DNA from: Aeromicrobium piscarium
Lineage (GTDB): Bacteria > Actinomycetota > Actinomycetes > Propionibacteriales > Nocardioidaceae
NCBI RefSeq assembly: GCF_007421815.1
Contig: NZ_VLNT01000006.1
Location: 1 to 57,097, forward strand
Direction: 5' to 3'
DNA: 57,097 nt
Shown here: in pieces, positions 1 through 7,629 of the stretch
Numbering within the stretch: the stretch's first letter is position 1
How the letters are laid out: every line of letters starts with the position of its first letter
Program-made: the position numbers and the translations under genes
Notes under the pieces: model-generated
Seen by the model: the letters and a program-made list of their open reading frames with translations, nothing else
What the model was told of the DNA's origin: nothing
Database searches by the model: none

Positions 1-51
1 CTTCGGCACTCCCTCGCCGGCAAGCCGACGGATCAACGCCCAGTCCTCCAT
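1..51 (-). CDS. istA: IS21-family transposase IstA, N-terminal 17 codons only
   Basis: ATG at 51 opens a frame that runs off the left edge and reads MEDWALIRRLAGEGVPK. This resembles the opening of actinobacterial IS21 IstA proteins, where it leads into a helix-turn-helix DNA-binding domain (IRRL..EG....IAR type). IstA catalyses strand transfer and works with the AAA+ helper IstB, normally encoded just downstream. Only 17 residues are visible, so the family call rests on this motif together with the repeated terminal words between the start codon and the element end. Confidence 0.6.
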   Translation of the reverse strand, partial: MEDWALIRRLAGEGVPK

Positions 52-127
52 AGTGATCACTCTCCGATCGTCGTGAGTGTTCACTTTTCAAGCGTCACAA
101 CTGTCCAGTTTTCGAGCGTCGTCGACA
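1..127 (-). mobile_element. End of an IS21-like insertion sequence
   Basis: The window opens inside an insertion element. On the minus strand the element would begin with TGTCGAC at 127, inferred because the reading frame of the disrupted neighbour turns into unrelated sequence exactly there, and IS21 elements usually start with TG. Two related 17-nt words follow, TGTCCAGTTTTCGAGCG at 102-118 and TGTTCACTTTTCAAGCG at 78-94 (plus-strand reading, 14 of 17 identical, 24 nt apart). Repeated sites inside the terminus are typical of IS21-family ends, where the transposase binds. A transposase start follows at 51. The other end, target duplication and istB lie outside the window. Confidence 0.7.
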
Positions 128-400
128 CGCGGCGGCCGTGGTGAGCGGCGTGAGGCTGCCGGCGGCCGCCCAGACATGCAGTCGCCCCTGTAGATGGGCC
201 AGCAGCAGGGGGACATCAGTGCGCGGGATACCGATATCGAGGTCACCGTGGGGGCGGGGCACACCGGTGAACGCCTCGATCGCCCAGCCGCCGGCGATCC
301 ACCACGGCCCGGGGTAGTCCTCCAGGAGCGCCGCCGCGTCCTGGGGCCTGCGGCCCTCCCACGGACCATAGAGGCGGACGTTCTCGTCATCAGGCGGCAT
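95..400 (-). pseudogene. Nucleotidyltransferase (aminoglycoside adenylyltransferase-like), truncated by the IS
   Basis: The frame reads MPPDDENVRLYGPWEGRRP and then GGWAIEAFTG and HGDLDIGIPRTD. This is the glycine-rich and acidic metal-binding signature of minimal nucleotidyltransferases such as aminoglycoside 2''-adenylyltransferase-like proteins. Native sequence ends at 128. From there the frame enters the IS end and stops at 95 after about ten foreign residues, giving 101 aa where the family normally has roughly 170-250, so the C-terminal half is lost. Start at 400 was chosen because TATCAT (413-408) lies 7 nt upstream, matching the leaderless starts elsewhere in the window; ATG at 409 is an alternative. 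Resistance activity is not implied. Confidence 0.65.
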
Positions 401-438
401 GGATCGCATGATAGTTCGCTGACCGATCCCATCGAGAC

Positions 439-469
439 TTGAACCCGACGTAACGTGAGGCTCTAGCGT
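439..469 (+). promoter_or_regulatory. MerR-type promoter with 19-bp spacer upstream of the TipA-like gene
   Basis: TTGAAC at 439-444 and TAGCGT at 464-469 are separated by exactly 19 bp, the overlong spacer that MerR-family activators untwist. The spacer contains a dyad around ACGTAACGT (448-456) flanked by CCCG and GAGG, similar to the CCTCACGT-N-ACGTGAGG operators of TipA-type regulators. This predicts autoregulation of the gene at 512. Confidence 0.65.
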
Positions 470-511
470 CGGTGCGGTCGCGCCGACCGGCGCGGTACAG
501 GAGGACGAGCA

Positions 512-1228
512 ATGAGCAGCGACACGGACCTGCGCGTCGGCGAGGTGGCCACGCGCTCGGGACTGACGGTGCGCACGCTGCACCACTATGACCGTCTCGG
601 GTTGGTCCGGCCGAGCGCCCGCACGGCCGGCGGACACCGGCTGTACGATGCGGCCGATCTCGAACGGCTCTATGTGGTCGTCGGGCTGCGAGAGATGGGT
701 CTCTCCCTCGATCGCATCGGGGAGGTCGTCAGCGGGGCTCTGACGGTGGCTGAGACGCTCGAGCACCAACGGGCTGCCCTCGACGCGCAGATCGTGGCGT
801 TGACCCGTGCGCGGGACCGAGTAGTGCATGCGCAGCGCGCGGGCGGCGAGCTCGATCTCCTGGCACTCATCAAGGAGGTTGTCATGTCCAACACATTCGA
901 GCAGTACTTCGACGCCGACCAGATCGCCCAGCTGCAGCGGAGGCGTGCCGAGATCGGCGAGCAGCGGATCGCGGAGGTCGAGAACGCCTGGCCCGAGCTG
1001 ATGGCCCGGGTGGATGCCGCGATCGCCCAAGGGACCGACCCGGTGAGCGAGGAGGGCCGTGCCCTGGCGGGGGAGTGGAGCGCTCTGCTGGAGCAGTTCC
1101 ACGGTGGCGACGAGGGGCTGAAGAACTCCCTGTTCCGCATGTACGAGGAGAACCAGCCGACGATCGAGGCCGAGTGGTCCGGTCCTTCCCAGGCCCAGCT
1201 GGACTTCATCACCGCGGCCCAGCGCTGA
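512..1228 (+). CDS. TipA-type MerR-family transcriptional regulator (TipAL)
   Basis: A 238-residue regulator. Residues 6-75 form a MerR winged helix-turn-helix (LRVGEVATRSGLTVRTLHHY, then GHRLYDAADLERL). A coiled dimerisation helix follows to about residue 115, and residues 125-235 form a TipAS ligand-binding domain, which in Streptomyces lividans binds thiopeptide antibiotics covalently. ATG at 512 has a good Shine-Dalgarno (CAGGAGGA at 498-505). A 19-bp-spacer promoter lies upstream, so autoactivation is likely. An in-frame ATG at 884 with its own strong Shine-Dalgarno would yield the ligand-binding domain alone, as in tipA. The gene stands alone, convergent with qcrB. The inducing ligand is unknown; TipAS-like domains elsewhere bind other compounds. 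Confidence 0.9.
   Translation: MSSDTDLRVGEVATRSGLTVRTLHHYDRLGLVRPSARTAGGHRLYDAADLERLYVVVGLREMGLSLDRIGEVVSGALTVAETLEHQRAALDAQIVALTRARDRVVHAQRAGGELDLLALIKEVVMSNTFEQYFDADQIAQLQRRRAEIGEQRIAEVENAWPELMARVDAAIAQGTDPVSEEGRALAGEWSALLEQFHGGDEGLKNSLFRMYEENQPTIEAEWSGPSQAQLDFITAAQR
872..1228 (+). CDS. Internal start giving a TipAS-like ligand-binding domain (114 aa)
   Basis: AAGGAGG at 872-878 sits 5 nt before ATG at 884, in frame with the TipAL-like protein. Translation from 884 gives 114 residues beginning MSNTFEQYFDADQIAQLQ, the stand-alone drug-binding domain. In Streptomyces lividans tipA the same arrangement makes TipAS in excess over TipAL, and TipAS sequesters the drug. Here the ribosome site is stronger than many gene starts in the window, so internal initiation is a reasonable inference, but no expression evidence exists. 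Confidence 0.6.
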   Translation, partial: KEVVMSNTFEQYFDADQIAQLQRRRAEIGEQRIAEVENAWPELMARVDAAIAQGTDPVSEEGRALAGEWSALLEQFHGGDEGLKNSLFRMYEENQPTIEAEWSGPSQAQLDFITAAQR

Positions 1229-1380
1229 CTGCCACCTGCGGCGGTAGGTCATCAACCTTTCGCCCGCGAGCGACGTTGCCTAGAGGTAGGTCCTCAACGT
1301 CATCGTGGGGCCATGGGGTTGATGGTCTACCGCCCCTGCGCTGGTGAGGTCGATGGCCTACCGCCACCCGGGCGGGAACA
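1229..1380. repeat. Intergenic 17-mer cluster A (two forward, two inverted)
   Basis: Between convergent genes lie four copies of a 17-nt word: GCGGTAGGTCATCAACC at 1241-1257, a variant at 1283-1299, and inverted copies at 1317-1333 and 1348-1364 (GGTTGATGGTCTACCGC, GGTCGATGGCCTACCGC). The layout is forward, forward, reverse, reverse, so nested hairpins are possible. The same word recurs at 12.1-12.2 kb. Confidence 0.8.
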
Positions 1381-1425
1381 ACGAAGGAGGGCTGCTCCCC
1401 ACACGGGGGAGCAGCCCTCCTTCGT
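1381..1425. terminator. Bidirectional terminator-like hairpin between the regulator and qcrB
   Basis: A perfect 20-bp stem: left arm 1381-1400, loop 1401-1405 (ACACG), right arm 1406-1425. The core is GGAGGGCTGCTCCCC pairing with GGGGAGCAGCCCTCC. It lies just past the qcrB stop and 150 nt after the regulator stop, so it can terminate both converging transcripts. There is no strong U tract on either side. Confidence 0.8.
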
Positions 1426-1439
1426 CGTACGACTGTCGG

Positions 1440-3143
1440 TCAGTGGACCCGCGGGACGCCCGTCTCCGAGACGCCCTGGAAGTCCTCGCCCAGGTCGACC
1501 GGATGCTGATCGGCATCGCGCAGATGCTCCTCGGCGTGCTGCATCTCCTCGACCGTCGGCTTGTCGAACGCACCGGCGTAGTACCAGCGGCGCAGCCGTG
1601 CGCGCAGCTTGGCCTTGCGACCGTTCGGCGCGTCCACACCGTTGGCATCGACGAGCTCCGGGGCCTCGAGGGCCGCGGGCGCGGGCTTCGCGCTGGTGAG
1701 CGCATACTGCTTGTCCACCGACAGGGGAGCGTGGCGCTCGGAGTACCCGCCGTCGGGCGAGCGATCGATGACGCCCGTCTCGAAGCCGTGGGTCAGCACT
1801 TCGTGATCCTTGCGCTGCAGGCTGATGCAGATCCGTCGTGTGACGATGAACGCGATGATCGGACCGAGGAAGAACATCACCCGCAGGAAGTAGGTGATCG
1901 AGTTCAGGTCCAGGCCGAAACGCAGCGCGATGACATCGTTGCCGCCGCCGATCCAGAGCAGACCGAAGGCCGTCATGCCGGCGACGCCCAGCGCGGTACG
2001 CGTCGGAGCGTTGCGCGGACGGTCGAGCAGGTGATGCTCACGGTCGTCCCCGGTGATCCACCGCTCGACGAAGGGCCAGGCACCGAGCAGCGTGAACAGG
2101 ATGCCCAGGGCGCCGAGGCCAGGGATCAGCACGCTCAGTGGCCAGGTGCTGCCGAAGATGTCGAACTCCAGCGGCGGGAAGATACGCAACGCACCCTCCG
2201 CGAAGCCCATGTACCAGTCCGGCTGAGAGCCCGCGGTGACCTCGGCCGGGTTGTACGGGCCGTAGATCCAGATGCCGTTGACCGTGAAGGTCGCCGACAG
2301 GAACGCGATCACACCGAAGACGATGAAGAAGAAGCCACCGGCCTTGGCCGCGTACACGGGGAGCATCGGGTAGCCGACCACGTTCTCGTTGGTGCGTCCG
2401 GCGCCCGGGAACTGCGTGTGCTTGTGGTAGACGAGCAGCAGCATGTGCGCCGCGATCAATCCCAACAACAACGCCGGGATCAACAGGATGTGCGCCATAT
2501 AGAGACGGGGGATGATCTGATCGCCCGGGAACTCGCCGCCGAAGAGGAAGAAGGAGACGTGCGTGCCCACCAGCGGGATCGACTTGATCATGCCGTCGGC
2601 GATGCGAAGGCCGGTACCCGACAGCAGGTCGTCGGGCAGCGAGTAGCCGCTGAAGCCGGCCAGGATGCCGAGGGTCAGCAGGCCCAGGCCGATGAGCCAG
2701 TTGATCTCACGAGGCTTGCGGTACGCGCCGGTGAAGAACACGCGCAGCATGTGCACCATCATCGCGGCGATGAACAGGTGCGCCGCCCAGTGATGCATCT
2801 GGCGCAGCAGCAGGCCGCCGCGGACATCGAAGCTGATGTCCAAGGCCGAGGCATAGGCCACCGACATCTCGACGCCGTTGAGCGGACGGTACGAGCCCGT
2901 GTAGACGGTCTCGGCCATGCTGGGGTCGAACCAGAGGGTCAGGAAGACACCCGTGATGAGCAGCACGACGAAGGACCAGAGAGCGATCTCGCCGAGCATG
3001 AAGGACCAGTGCTCGGGGAAGACCTTGCGCAGGTTCTTCTTGCCGAGGGCGGCCAGGCCGAGGCGCTCGTCGAGCCAGCCGACCGGACCGGCGAGCTTCT
3101 TGCCCGTCTTGGTGTCCTCGACGGGGGTGTAGGTGGAGCTCAT
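1440..3143 (-). CDS. qcrB: Cytochrome bc1 complex cytochrome b subunit QcrB
   Basis: Menaquinol-oxidising subunit of the actinobacterial bcc-aa3 respiratory supercomplex, in the plasma membrane. The 567-aa protein is longer than mitochondrial cytochrome b, as usual for actinobacteria, with a C-terminal cytoplasmic extension (about residues 450-567). Heme-binding histidine regions are visible as QMHHWAAHLFIAAMMVH and GLIAAHMLLLVYHKH, and the Qo-site region as GPYNPAEV. There are about eight hydrophobic helices. Its ATG overlaps the qcrA stop codon by 4 nt (ATGA), so the qcrCAB genes are translationally coupled. It is the last gene of the operon and is followed by a strong hairpin at 1381-1425. 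Confidence 0.97.
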   Translation of the reverse strand: MSSTYTPVEDTKTGKKLAGPVGWLDERLGLAALGKKNLRKVFPEHWSFMLGEIALWSFVVLLITGVFLTLWFDPSMAETVYTGSYRPLNGVEMSVAYASALDISFDVRGGLLLRQMHHWAAHLFIAAMMVHMLRVFFTGAYRKPREINWLIGLGLLTLGILAGFSGYSLPDDLLSGTGLRIADGMIKSIPLVGTHVSFFLFGGEFPGDQIIPRLYMAHILLIPALLLGLIAAHMLLLVYHKHTQFPGAGRTNENVVGYPMLPVYAAKAGGFFFIVFGVIAFLSATFTVNGIWIYGPYNPAEVTAGSQPDWYMGFAEGALRIFPPLEFDIFGSTWPLSVLIPGLGALGILFTLLGAWPFVERWITGDDREHHLLDRPRNAPTRTALGVAGMTAFGLLWIGGGNDVIALRFGLDLNSITYFLRVMFFLGPIIAFIVTRRICISLQRKDHEVLTHGFETGVIDRSPDGGYSERHAPLSVDKQYALTSAKPAPAALEAPELVDANGVDAPNGRKAKLRARLRRWYYAGAFDKPTVEEMQHAEEHLRDADQHPVDLGEDFQGVSETGVPRVH

Positions 3144-4213
3144 GAGGCGTTCTCCTCATCAAGACGCTTCTGATCCCGGTCGAGGAAGGAGTACGAGGGA
3201 CCGACGATCTCGGGGAAGTCGCTCACCGCGATCAGGTAGCCTTCGTCGTCCACCGCCAGCGGGAGCTGGGGGAGCGGCCGGTATGCCGGGCCGAAGACGA
3301 CCTTGCCGTTGTCGGCGAGGTCGAAGGTCGACTGGTGGCAGGGGCACAGCAGGTGGTGGGTCTGCTGTTCCCACAGGCTGATCGGGCAGCCGACGTGGGT
3401 GCAGATCTTGGAATAGCAGAGGATGCCGTCGATGCCCCAGTTCTCGCGACCCTCGGCCGGCGTGATGTCCTCCGGGCGCATCCGCACCAGGATGACGGCG
3501 GCCTTGGCCTTGGCATTGAGGACATCGTGACCGTGCATGACCGCGTGACCGTCGTCATCGGTCTCGTAGAAGATCGCCGGCTGGCCGTTGACCAGCTGCC
3601 CGACCTCGATATCGGAAGGCCGCAGGGGCTGTCCCGAGACATCGTTGACGACCCGCATGCCGGGCTCCCACACGGTGTGCGCGAGCGTGTCGCCGGGCAG
3701 CGGACCCATGTCGCGCAGCATGACGATCGCCGGGAGGCCCATGGCGCCGAGAGCGCCGAGCAGGCTGTTGCGGATCAGCGGACGGCGACCGATGCCGGAC
3801 TCCTCGATGCCGTCGTTGACGGCCGTCATGGTCGCGGTGCGATCCTCGACCGAGGAGGCCGCCGGGTGACGCATCTCGATCATCTCGTGATCGCCCATGA
3901 GCTTCTTGGCCCACTGGATGATGCCGATGCCGATGAGCAGCAGGGCGCCGGCGAGGGTGATGCCGAGCGTGAAGTTGAGGGCCGACCAGTTGGTGCCCGG
4001 GATGACGATCAGCTGGTCCTGGCCGATCGTGAAGTACGCGACGCAGAAGCCGATCAGCAGCAGCGTGGCGATGCCGAACATGCCGGCGATCTGACGCTCC
4101 GTGCGCTTCTCCTGCGCCGGATCGACGTCCTGGGGGCGGTACTGGTGCGCCGGCAGGCCCGGATCGGCGATCGGGTCGCCGGCGGGGGTGCGCTCTTCGA
4201 TATCGCTGCTCAT
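3140..4213 (-). CDS. qcrA: Cytochrome bc1 complex Rieske iron-sulfur subunit QcrA
   Basis: Rieske protein passing electrons from menaquinol to the diheme cytochrome c QcrC. The [2Fe-2S] ligands are visible as CTHVGCPIS and CPCHQSTF in the C-terminal third. The 357-aa length and three N-terminal hydrophobic segments (GMFGIATLLLIGFCVAYFTIG, LNFTLGITLAGALLLIGIGI and SLLGALGAMGLPAIVML) match the actinobacterial form, unlike the one-helix Rieske proteins of proteobacteria. The start at 4213 overlaps the qcrC stop by 4 nt and the stop overlaps the qcrB start. Confidence 0.97.
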   Translation of the reverse strand: MSSDIEERTPAGDPIADPGLPAHQYRPQDVDPAQEKRTERQIAGMFGIATLLLIGFCVAYFTIGQDQLIVIPGTNWSALNFTLGITLAGALLLIGIGIIQWAKKLMGDHEMIEMRHPAASSVEDRTATMTAVNDGIEESGIGRRPLIRNSLLGALGAMGLPAIVMLRDMGPLPGDTLAHTVWEPGMRVVNDVSGQPLRPSDIEVGQLVNGQPAIFYETDDDGHAVMHGHDVLNAKAKAAVILVRMRPEDITPAEGRENWGIDGILCYSKICTHVGCPISLWEQQTHHLLCPCHQSTFDLADNGKVVFGPAYRPLPQLPLAVDDEGYLIAVSDFPEIVGPSYSFLDRDQKRLDEENAS

Positions 4214-5064
4214 GCCCTCTTCTTCTTCGTTCTCGTGCCGTGCCAGCCGATCCAGGTGGCGAATCCGACCAGACCGCCGATGCCGAGCACCCAGACGAAC
4301 ACGCCGTCGCTGACCGGACCGAAGTTGCCGCCGCTGAATCCGCCGTAGTCGGGCTCGGTGCTCATGGCGCGGACATAGCCGATGACCGCGAGCTTCTCCT
4401 CAGGCGTGATGACGTCATCGGAGAAGACGGGCATCTGCTGGGGACCGGTCTGCATGGCCTCGTAGATGTGCTTGGCCTCGACGCCGTGCAGGCTGGGCGC
4501 GTAGCGCCCGTTGGGCAGCGCGCCACCGGCACCGACGGAGTTGTGGCAGGCGGTGCAGTTGGTGCGGAAGAACTCGCCGCCCTGGGCGATCTCCTCATCG
4601 GAGAGGCTCTCGTAGTCCAAGTAGCGCTCGTCGGGAATCTGCGGCCCGGGGGCCAGTGAGGCGACGTACGCGGCGACCTGCGAGATCTCCTCCTCGGAGT
4701 ACTCGACCTTCTTGCGGGGGGCCTGCGGCGCGGTCTGTGCCATCGGCATGCGGCCGGTGCCCATCTGGAAGTCGACCGAGGCGGCGCCGACGCCGATCAG
4801 CGAGGGGCCGTAGTTGCCCGGGTTGTCACCGGTGCCCTCCGTCGCGACGCCCTGCGCGTTGACGCCGTGGCAGCTCGCGCAACCGACCAGGAAGAGCTGA
4901 CGCCCCGCCTCGATGTCGTCGATCGACGTCGTCTCGGCCGTCGCCGCCTTGGGGGCCACCGCGGCGTACAGGCCACCCGTGATGAGCAGGCCCACCGCGA
5001 GAACTAACAGGCCGGCCAGGGGGTGGCGGCGTCTGGTCGACAATGTGCGCACCGAGAACCTCAT
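4210..5064 (-). CDS. qcrC: Cytochrome bc1 complex diheme cytochrome c subunit QcrC
   Basis: Diheme c-type cytochrome that bridges the bc1 complex and the aa3 oxidase, replacing a soluble cytochrome c. Two heme-attachment motifs are present, CASCH (about residue 62) and CTACH (about residue 171). An N-terminal signal-anchor (LLVLAVGLLITGGLYAAV) and a C-terminal helix (GVFVWVLGIGGLVGFATWIGW) place both heme domains outside the membrane. Start at ATG 5064 follows the ORF; GTG at 5052 is also possible, since the Shine-Dalgarno-like GAGG sits too close to 5064. It lies 65 nt downstream of ctaE and overlaps qcrA by 4 nt. Confidence 0.96.
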   Translation of the reverse strand: MRFSVRTLSTRRRHPLAGLLVLAVGLLITGGLYAAVAPKAATAETTSIDDIEAGRQLFLVGCASCHGVNAQGVATEGTGDNPGNYGPSLIGVGAASVDFQMGTGRMPMAQTAPQAPRKKVEYSEEEISQVAAYVASLAPGPQIPDERYLDYESLSDEEIAQGGEFFRTNCTACHNSVGAGGALPNGRYAPSLHGVEAKHIYEAMQTGPQQMPVFSDDVITPEEKLAVIGYVRAMSTEPDYGGFSGGNFGPVSDGVFVWVLGIGGLVGFATWIGWHGTRTKKKRA

Positions 5065-5129
5065 TCCTCAACGATTTTCGTCAGCGTATCGGTGATAACG
5101 CGGGGATGTGACGGTTAGGTGAGCCTTGC

Positions 5130-5768
5130 TCACTGGATCAGGTAGATGGCCGCGAACAGCGCGACCCAGACGACATCGACGAAGTGCCAGTAGTACGACA
5201 CGACGACCGCCGAGACGGCTTGTTCGTGAGTGAACTTGCGGGCCACATAGGTGCGCCCGATCACCAGGAGGAAGGCCAGTAGACCGCCGACGACGTGGAT
5301 ACCGTGGAAGCCGGTCGCCAGGTAGAAGAGGCTGCCGTAGGCCGAGCTCTGGATGGTCACGCCGTGCTCGACGAGCTCGGCGTACTCGAACGCCTGACCG
5401 CCGATGAAGATGGCACCCATGATGTAGCTGAGGATGAACCACTCGCGCATGCCCCACTTGCCGATCTGCAGCAGTGAGCCCTCGCGACCGGCGCGGCCAC
5501 GCACCGCGGCGAAGACGCCGAACTGGCACGTGAACGAGGACAACACCAGGATCGTGGTGTTGGCGGTCGCGAACTGCAGGTTGAGGAGTGCGGTCTCCTG
5601 CGCCCAGAGCTCCGGAGCGGCGCTGCGCACGGTGAAGTACGCAGCGAACAGCGCCGCGAAGAACATCAGCTCGCTGGAGAGCCAGACGATCGTTCCGACC
5701 GTCACATACGACGGCCGTCCTTCGACGCCGTGGAGCCGGGACGCGGGGATCGCAGAAGTAGTCGCCAC
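5130..5768 (-). CDS. ctaE: Cytochrome c oxidase subunit III
   Basis: Subunit III of the aa3-type terminal oxidase, a 212-aa integral membrane protein with about five helices. Recognisable segments include [35 protein letters not shown] and [20 protein letters not shown]. The open frame extends far upstream but residues before GTG 5768 resemble no family member. CATAAT (5780-5775 on the minus strand) ends 6 nt before this GTG, so a leaderless mRNA starting at or near the codon is likely. It heads the ctaE-qcrCAB operon, the standard actinobacterial arrangement; ctaC and ctaD are not in the window. Confidence 0.95.
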   Translation of the reverse strand: MATTSAIPASRLHGVEGRPSYVTVGTIVWLSSELMFFAALFAAYFTVRSAAPELWAQETALLNLQFATANTTILVLSSFTCQFGVFAAVRGRAGREGSLLQIGKWGMREWFILSYIMGAIFIGGQAFEYAELVEHGVTIQSSAYGSLFYLATGFHGIHVVGGLLAFLLVIGRTYVARKFTHEQAVSAVVVSYYWHFVDVVWVALFAAIYLIQ

Positions 5769-5774
5769 ACCCTC

Positions 5775-5786
5775 ATTATGTACGAT
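5775..5786. promoter_or_regulatory. Back-to-back -10 elements for ctaE and the receiver gene
   Basis: CATAAT on the minus strand (5780-5775) and TACGAT on the plus strand (5781-5786) abut with no gap. Each ends exactly 6 nt before a GTG (5768 minus, 5793 plus). Both transcripts would be leaderless and diverge from one melted region, so the two polymerases should compete. Confidence 0.55.
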
Positions 5787-5792
5787 TCGATT

Positions 5793-6200
5793 GTGACCGG
5801 TCACGACACCCTGCGGGTCCTTCTGTACAGCGATGATCGCGACGTTCGGATGGCGGTCAAAACCGCCATCGGGGAGCGTCCGCACCCCGATCTCCCGAGC
5901 GTCGAATTCGTCGAGGTCGCCACCGAGCCGGTGGTGCACCAGCGGCTCGACGAAGGGGGCATCGACCTCGTCATCCTCGATGGCGAGTCGGTCCCTGCGG
6001 GCGGCATGGGCATCGCCCGCCAGATCAAGGACGAGATCTTCCACGCCCCCCCGGTCATCGTCCTGACCGCCCGCGAACAGGACGCCTGGCTGGCGACCTG
6101 GTCGCGAGCGGAGGCGGCCGTGCCTCAGCCGATCGATCCACTGCGCATGGCCGATGTGTTCTGCGAGGTCGCGCGCGGCCTCGCCGCCGCTCCGCGATGA
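5793..6200 (+). CDS. Atypical receiver-domain protein upstream of trpD
   Basis: A 135-aa stand-alone response-regulator receiver fold with no output domain. The acidic pair (LLYSDD, about residues 10-13), the phospho-acceptor Asp63 (LVILDGES) and Thr92 (VIVLTARE) are in place. The otherwise invariant lysine of the KP motif is Gln112 (AVPQPIDP). The TACGAT -10 and 6-nt spacing support GTG 5793 over ATG 5778. Its stop overlaps the trpD start by 4 nt. A receiver-like gene in this ctaE-trpD gap is common in actinomycetes; its role is not established, and no histidine kinase is nearby. Confidence 0.75.
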   Translation: MTGHDTLRVLLYSDDRDVRMAVKTAIGERPHPDLPSVEFVEVATEPVVHQRLDEGGIDLVILDGESVPAGGMGIARQIKDEIFHAPPVIVLTAREQDAWLATWSRAEAAVPQPIDPLRMADVFCEVARGLAAAPR

Positions 6201-7237
6201 GCCACACCTGGCCGCAGGTGCTGGCATCGCTCGTCGCCGGCACCGACCTGGACGCCGATACCGCGCGGTGGGCGATGGGGCAGATCCTCTCCGGCGAGGC
6301 GTCCGCCGCGCAGATCGCCGGCTTCGCGGTCGCGCTGCGCCAGAAGCGGGAGACGCTGCCGGAGGTCGAGGGTCTCGTGGCGGCGATGTACGCCGAGGCC
6401 ACCACTCTGCGGATCGACGACCGGGTCGTCGACATCGTCGGTACCGGCGGCGACATGGCCAAGACGGTCAACATCTCCTCGATGTCGGCGGTCACCATCG
6501 CCGGGGCGGGCGTCGGCGTCGTCAAGCACGGCAACCGCGCCGCGTCGAGCCAGTCGGGGACGGCGGACGTGTTCGAGCGCCTCGGGGTGCGCCTCGATCT
6601 GCCTGCCGAGCGGATCGCCGATGTCTATGCCGAGGCGGGCATCACCTTCTGCTTCGCCCCCGTGTTCCACCCCGCACTGCGATTCGCCGGACCTGTGCGC
6701 CGGGAGCTGGGCATCCCCACGATCTTCAACTTCCTCGGGCCGTTGACCAACCCCGCCCACGCCTCGGCGGCGGCGATCGGCTGCGCGGACGCCCGGATGG
6801 CGCCGCTGATGGCCGGTGTGATGGCGGGTCGCGGCGCCGATGCCTTCGTCTTCCGAGGCGACGATGGGCTCGACGAGATCACCGTGTCCGCCACCACGCA
6901 GGTGTGGCTCCCCGGTCACGACGGGCGGATCGTCGTCGAGATCTTCGATCCGCGCGAGCTGGGCTTCGAGCTCGCAGCCCCCGAGGCGCTGCGCGGCGGC
7001 GACCCGGAGTTCAACGCCGATGTCTTCGCTCGTGTCATCGACGGGGAGTCTGGTCCGGTGCGCGACGCCGTGCTGCTCAACGCCGGTGCCGGGATCGCCG
7101 CGCATGTGGCAGCGCCGGGCACCTTCACCGAGCGACTCGCCGACGGCGTGCGGCGGGCCGCCGAGTCGATCGACTCCGGTGCCGCGCGCGCGACGCTGGA
7201 CCGCTGGAGCCAGATCACGCAGCGCCTCGCCGGCTGA
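6197..7237 (+). CDS. trpD: Anthranilate phosphoribosyltransferase
   Basis: Second step of tryptophan synthesis: transfers phosphoribose from PRPP to anthranilate. The 346-aa length is typical. Diagnostic motifs are the PRPP loop [14 protein letters not shown] (about residues 80-93), [16 protein letters not shown] and the phosphate/metal segment around [10 protein letters not shown]. It is separated from the other trp genes, as in Mycobacterium, and coupled by a 4-nt overlap to the receiver-domain gene. A very long hairpin follows at 7259-7326. Confidence 0.96.
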   Translation: MSHTWPQVLASLVAGTDLDADTARWAMGQILSGEASAAQIAGFAVALRQKRETLPEVEGLVAAMYAEATTLRIDDRVVDIVGTGGDMAKTVNISSMSAVTIAGAGVGVVKHGNRAASSQSGTADVFERLGVRLDLPAERIADVYAEAGITFCFAPVFHPALRFAGPVRRELGIPTIFNFLGPLTNPAHASAAAIGCADARMAPLMAGVMAGRGADAFVFRGDDGLDEITVSATTQVWLPGHDGRIVVEIFDPRELGFELAAPEALRGGDPEFNADVFARVIDGESGPVRDAVLLNAGAGIAAHVAAPGTFTERLADGVRRAAESIDSGAARATLDRWSQITQRLAG

Positions 7238-7258
7238 CCCACTTCGGCCCCTGTTCTT

Positions 7259-7326
7259 CCCCAGATTTGGCCAGTTGTGGCCCGTTTTCCAGGCAGGAAA
7301 CGGGCCACAACTGGCCAAATCTGGGG
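7259..7326. terminator. 29-bp perfect hairpin between trpD and the AsnC-domain gene
   Basis: Arms at 7259-7287 and 7298-7326 are exact reverse complements over 29 nt; the loop region is 7288-7297. It lies between convergent stop codons, so a bidirectional terminator role is likely, but the stem is far longer than an ordinary terminator and has no U tract. Its inner word (TTGTGGCCCGTTTTCC) is nearly repeated in the 43.9 kb intergenic gap. Confidence 0.75.
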
Positions 7327-7350
7327 TCGGGGTCCGCCCGAGGTCGAGGG

Positions 7351-7629
7351 TCAGTCCAGGCCGATGGAGAAGGCGTCCTCGAGGTCGTGGCGGCTGAAGG
7401 CACGATAGGCGATCTGCGTCTGGGTGCTGAGCACGCCGGGCACCTTGTTGATGCGGTCGGGGACGACGCGGGCGATCTCGTCGTGAGAGCGCACGCGCAC
7501 CATGGCGATGAGATCCAGCTCGCCGGTCACGGAGTAGACCTCGCTGACCCCGGAGATCTCGGCGATCTGCTGGGCGATCTCGGAGATCTGCGAGACCTCG
7601 GCCTCGATGAAGACAATCGCGGTGATCAC
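7351..7629 (-). CDS. Stand-alone Lrp/AsnC ligand-binding (RAM) domain protein
   Basis: A 92-aa protein consisting only of the Lrp/AsnC dimerisation and amino-acid-binding domain (MITAIVFIEAEVSQISEIAQ, then GELDLIAMVRVRSHDEI). The N-terminal helix-turn-helix found in full-length Lrp proteins is absent. It may bind an amino acid and modulate a partner; position between trpD and the exonuclease gene is conserved in many actinomycetes. The start codon overlaps the stop of the exonuclease gene by 4 nt, so the two are co-translated. Target and ligand are unknown. Confidence 0.85.
   Translation of the reverse strand: MITAIVFIEAEVSQISEIAQQIAEISGVSEVYSVTGELDLIAMVRVRSHDEIARVVPDRINKVPGVLSTQTQIAYRAFSRHDLEDAFSIGLD

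Noticed and set aside
1344..3173. 609-codon open frame opposite qcrB
   Set aside because: Antisense shadow of a clearly conserved gene; its protein is low-complexity R/D/Q-rich, as produced by high-GC third positions.
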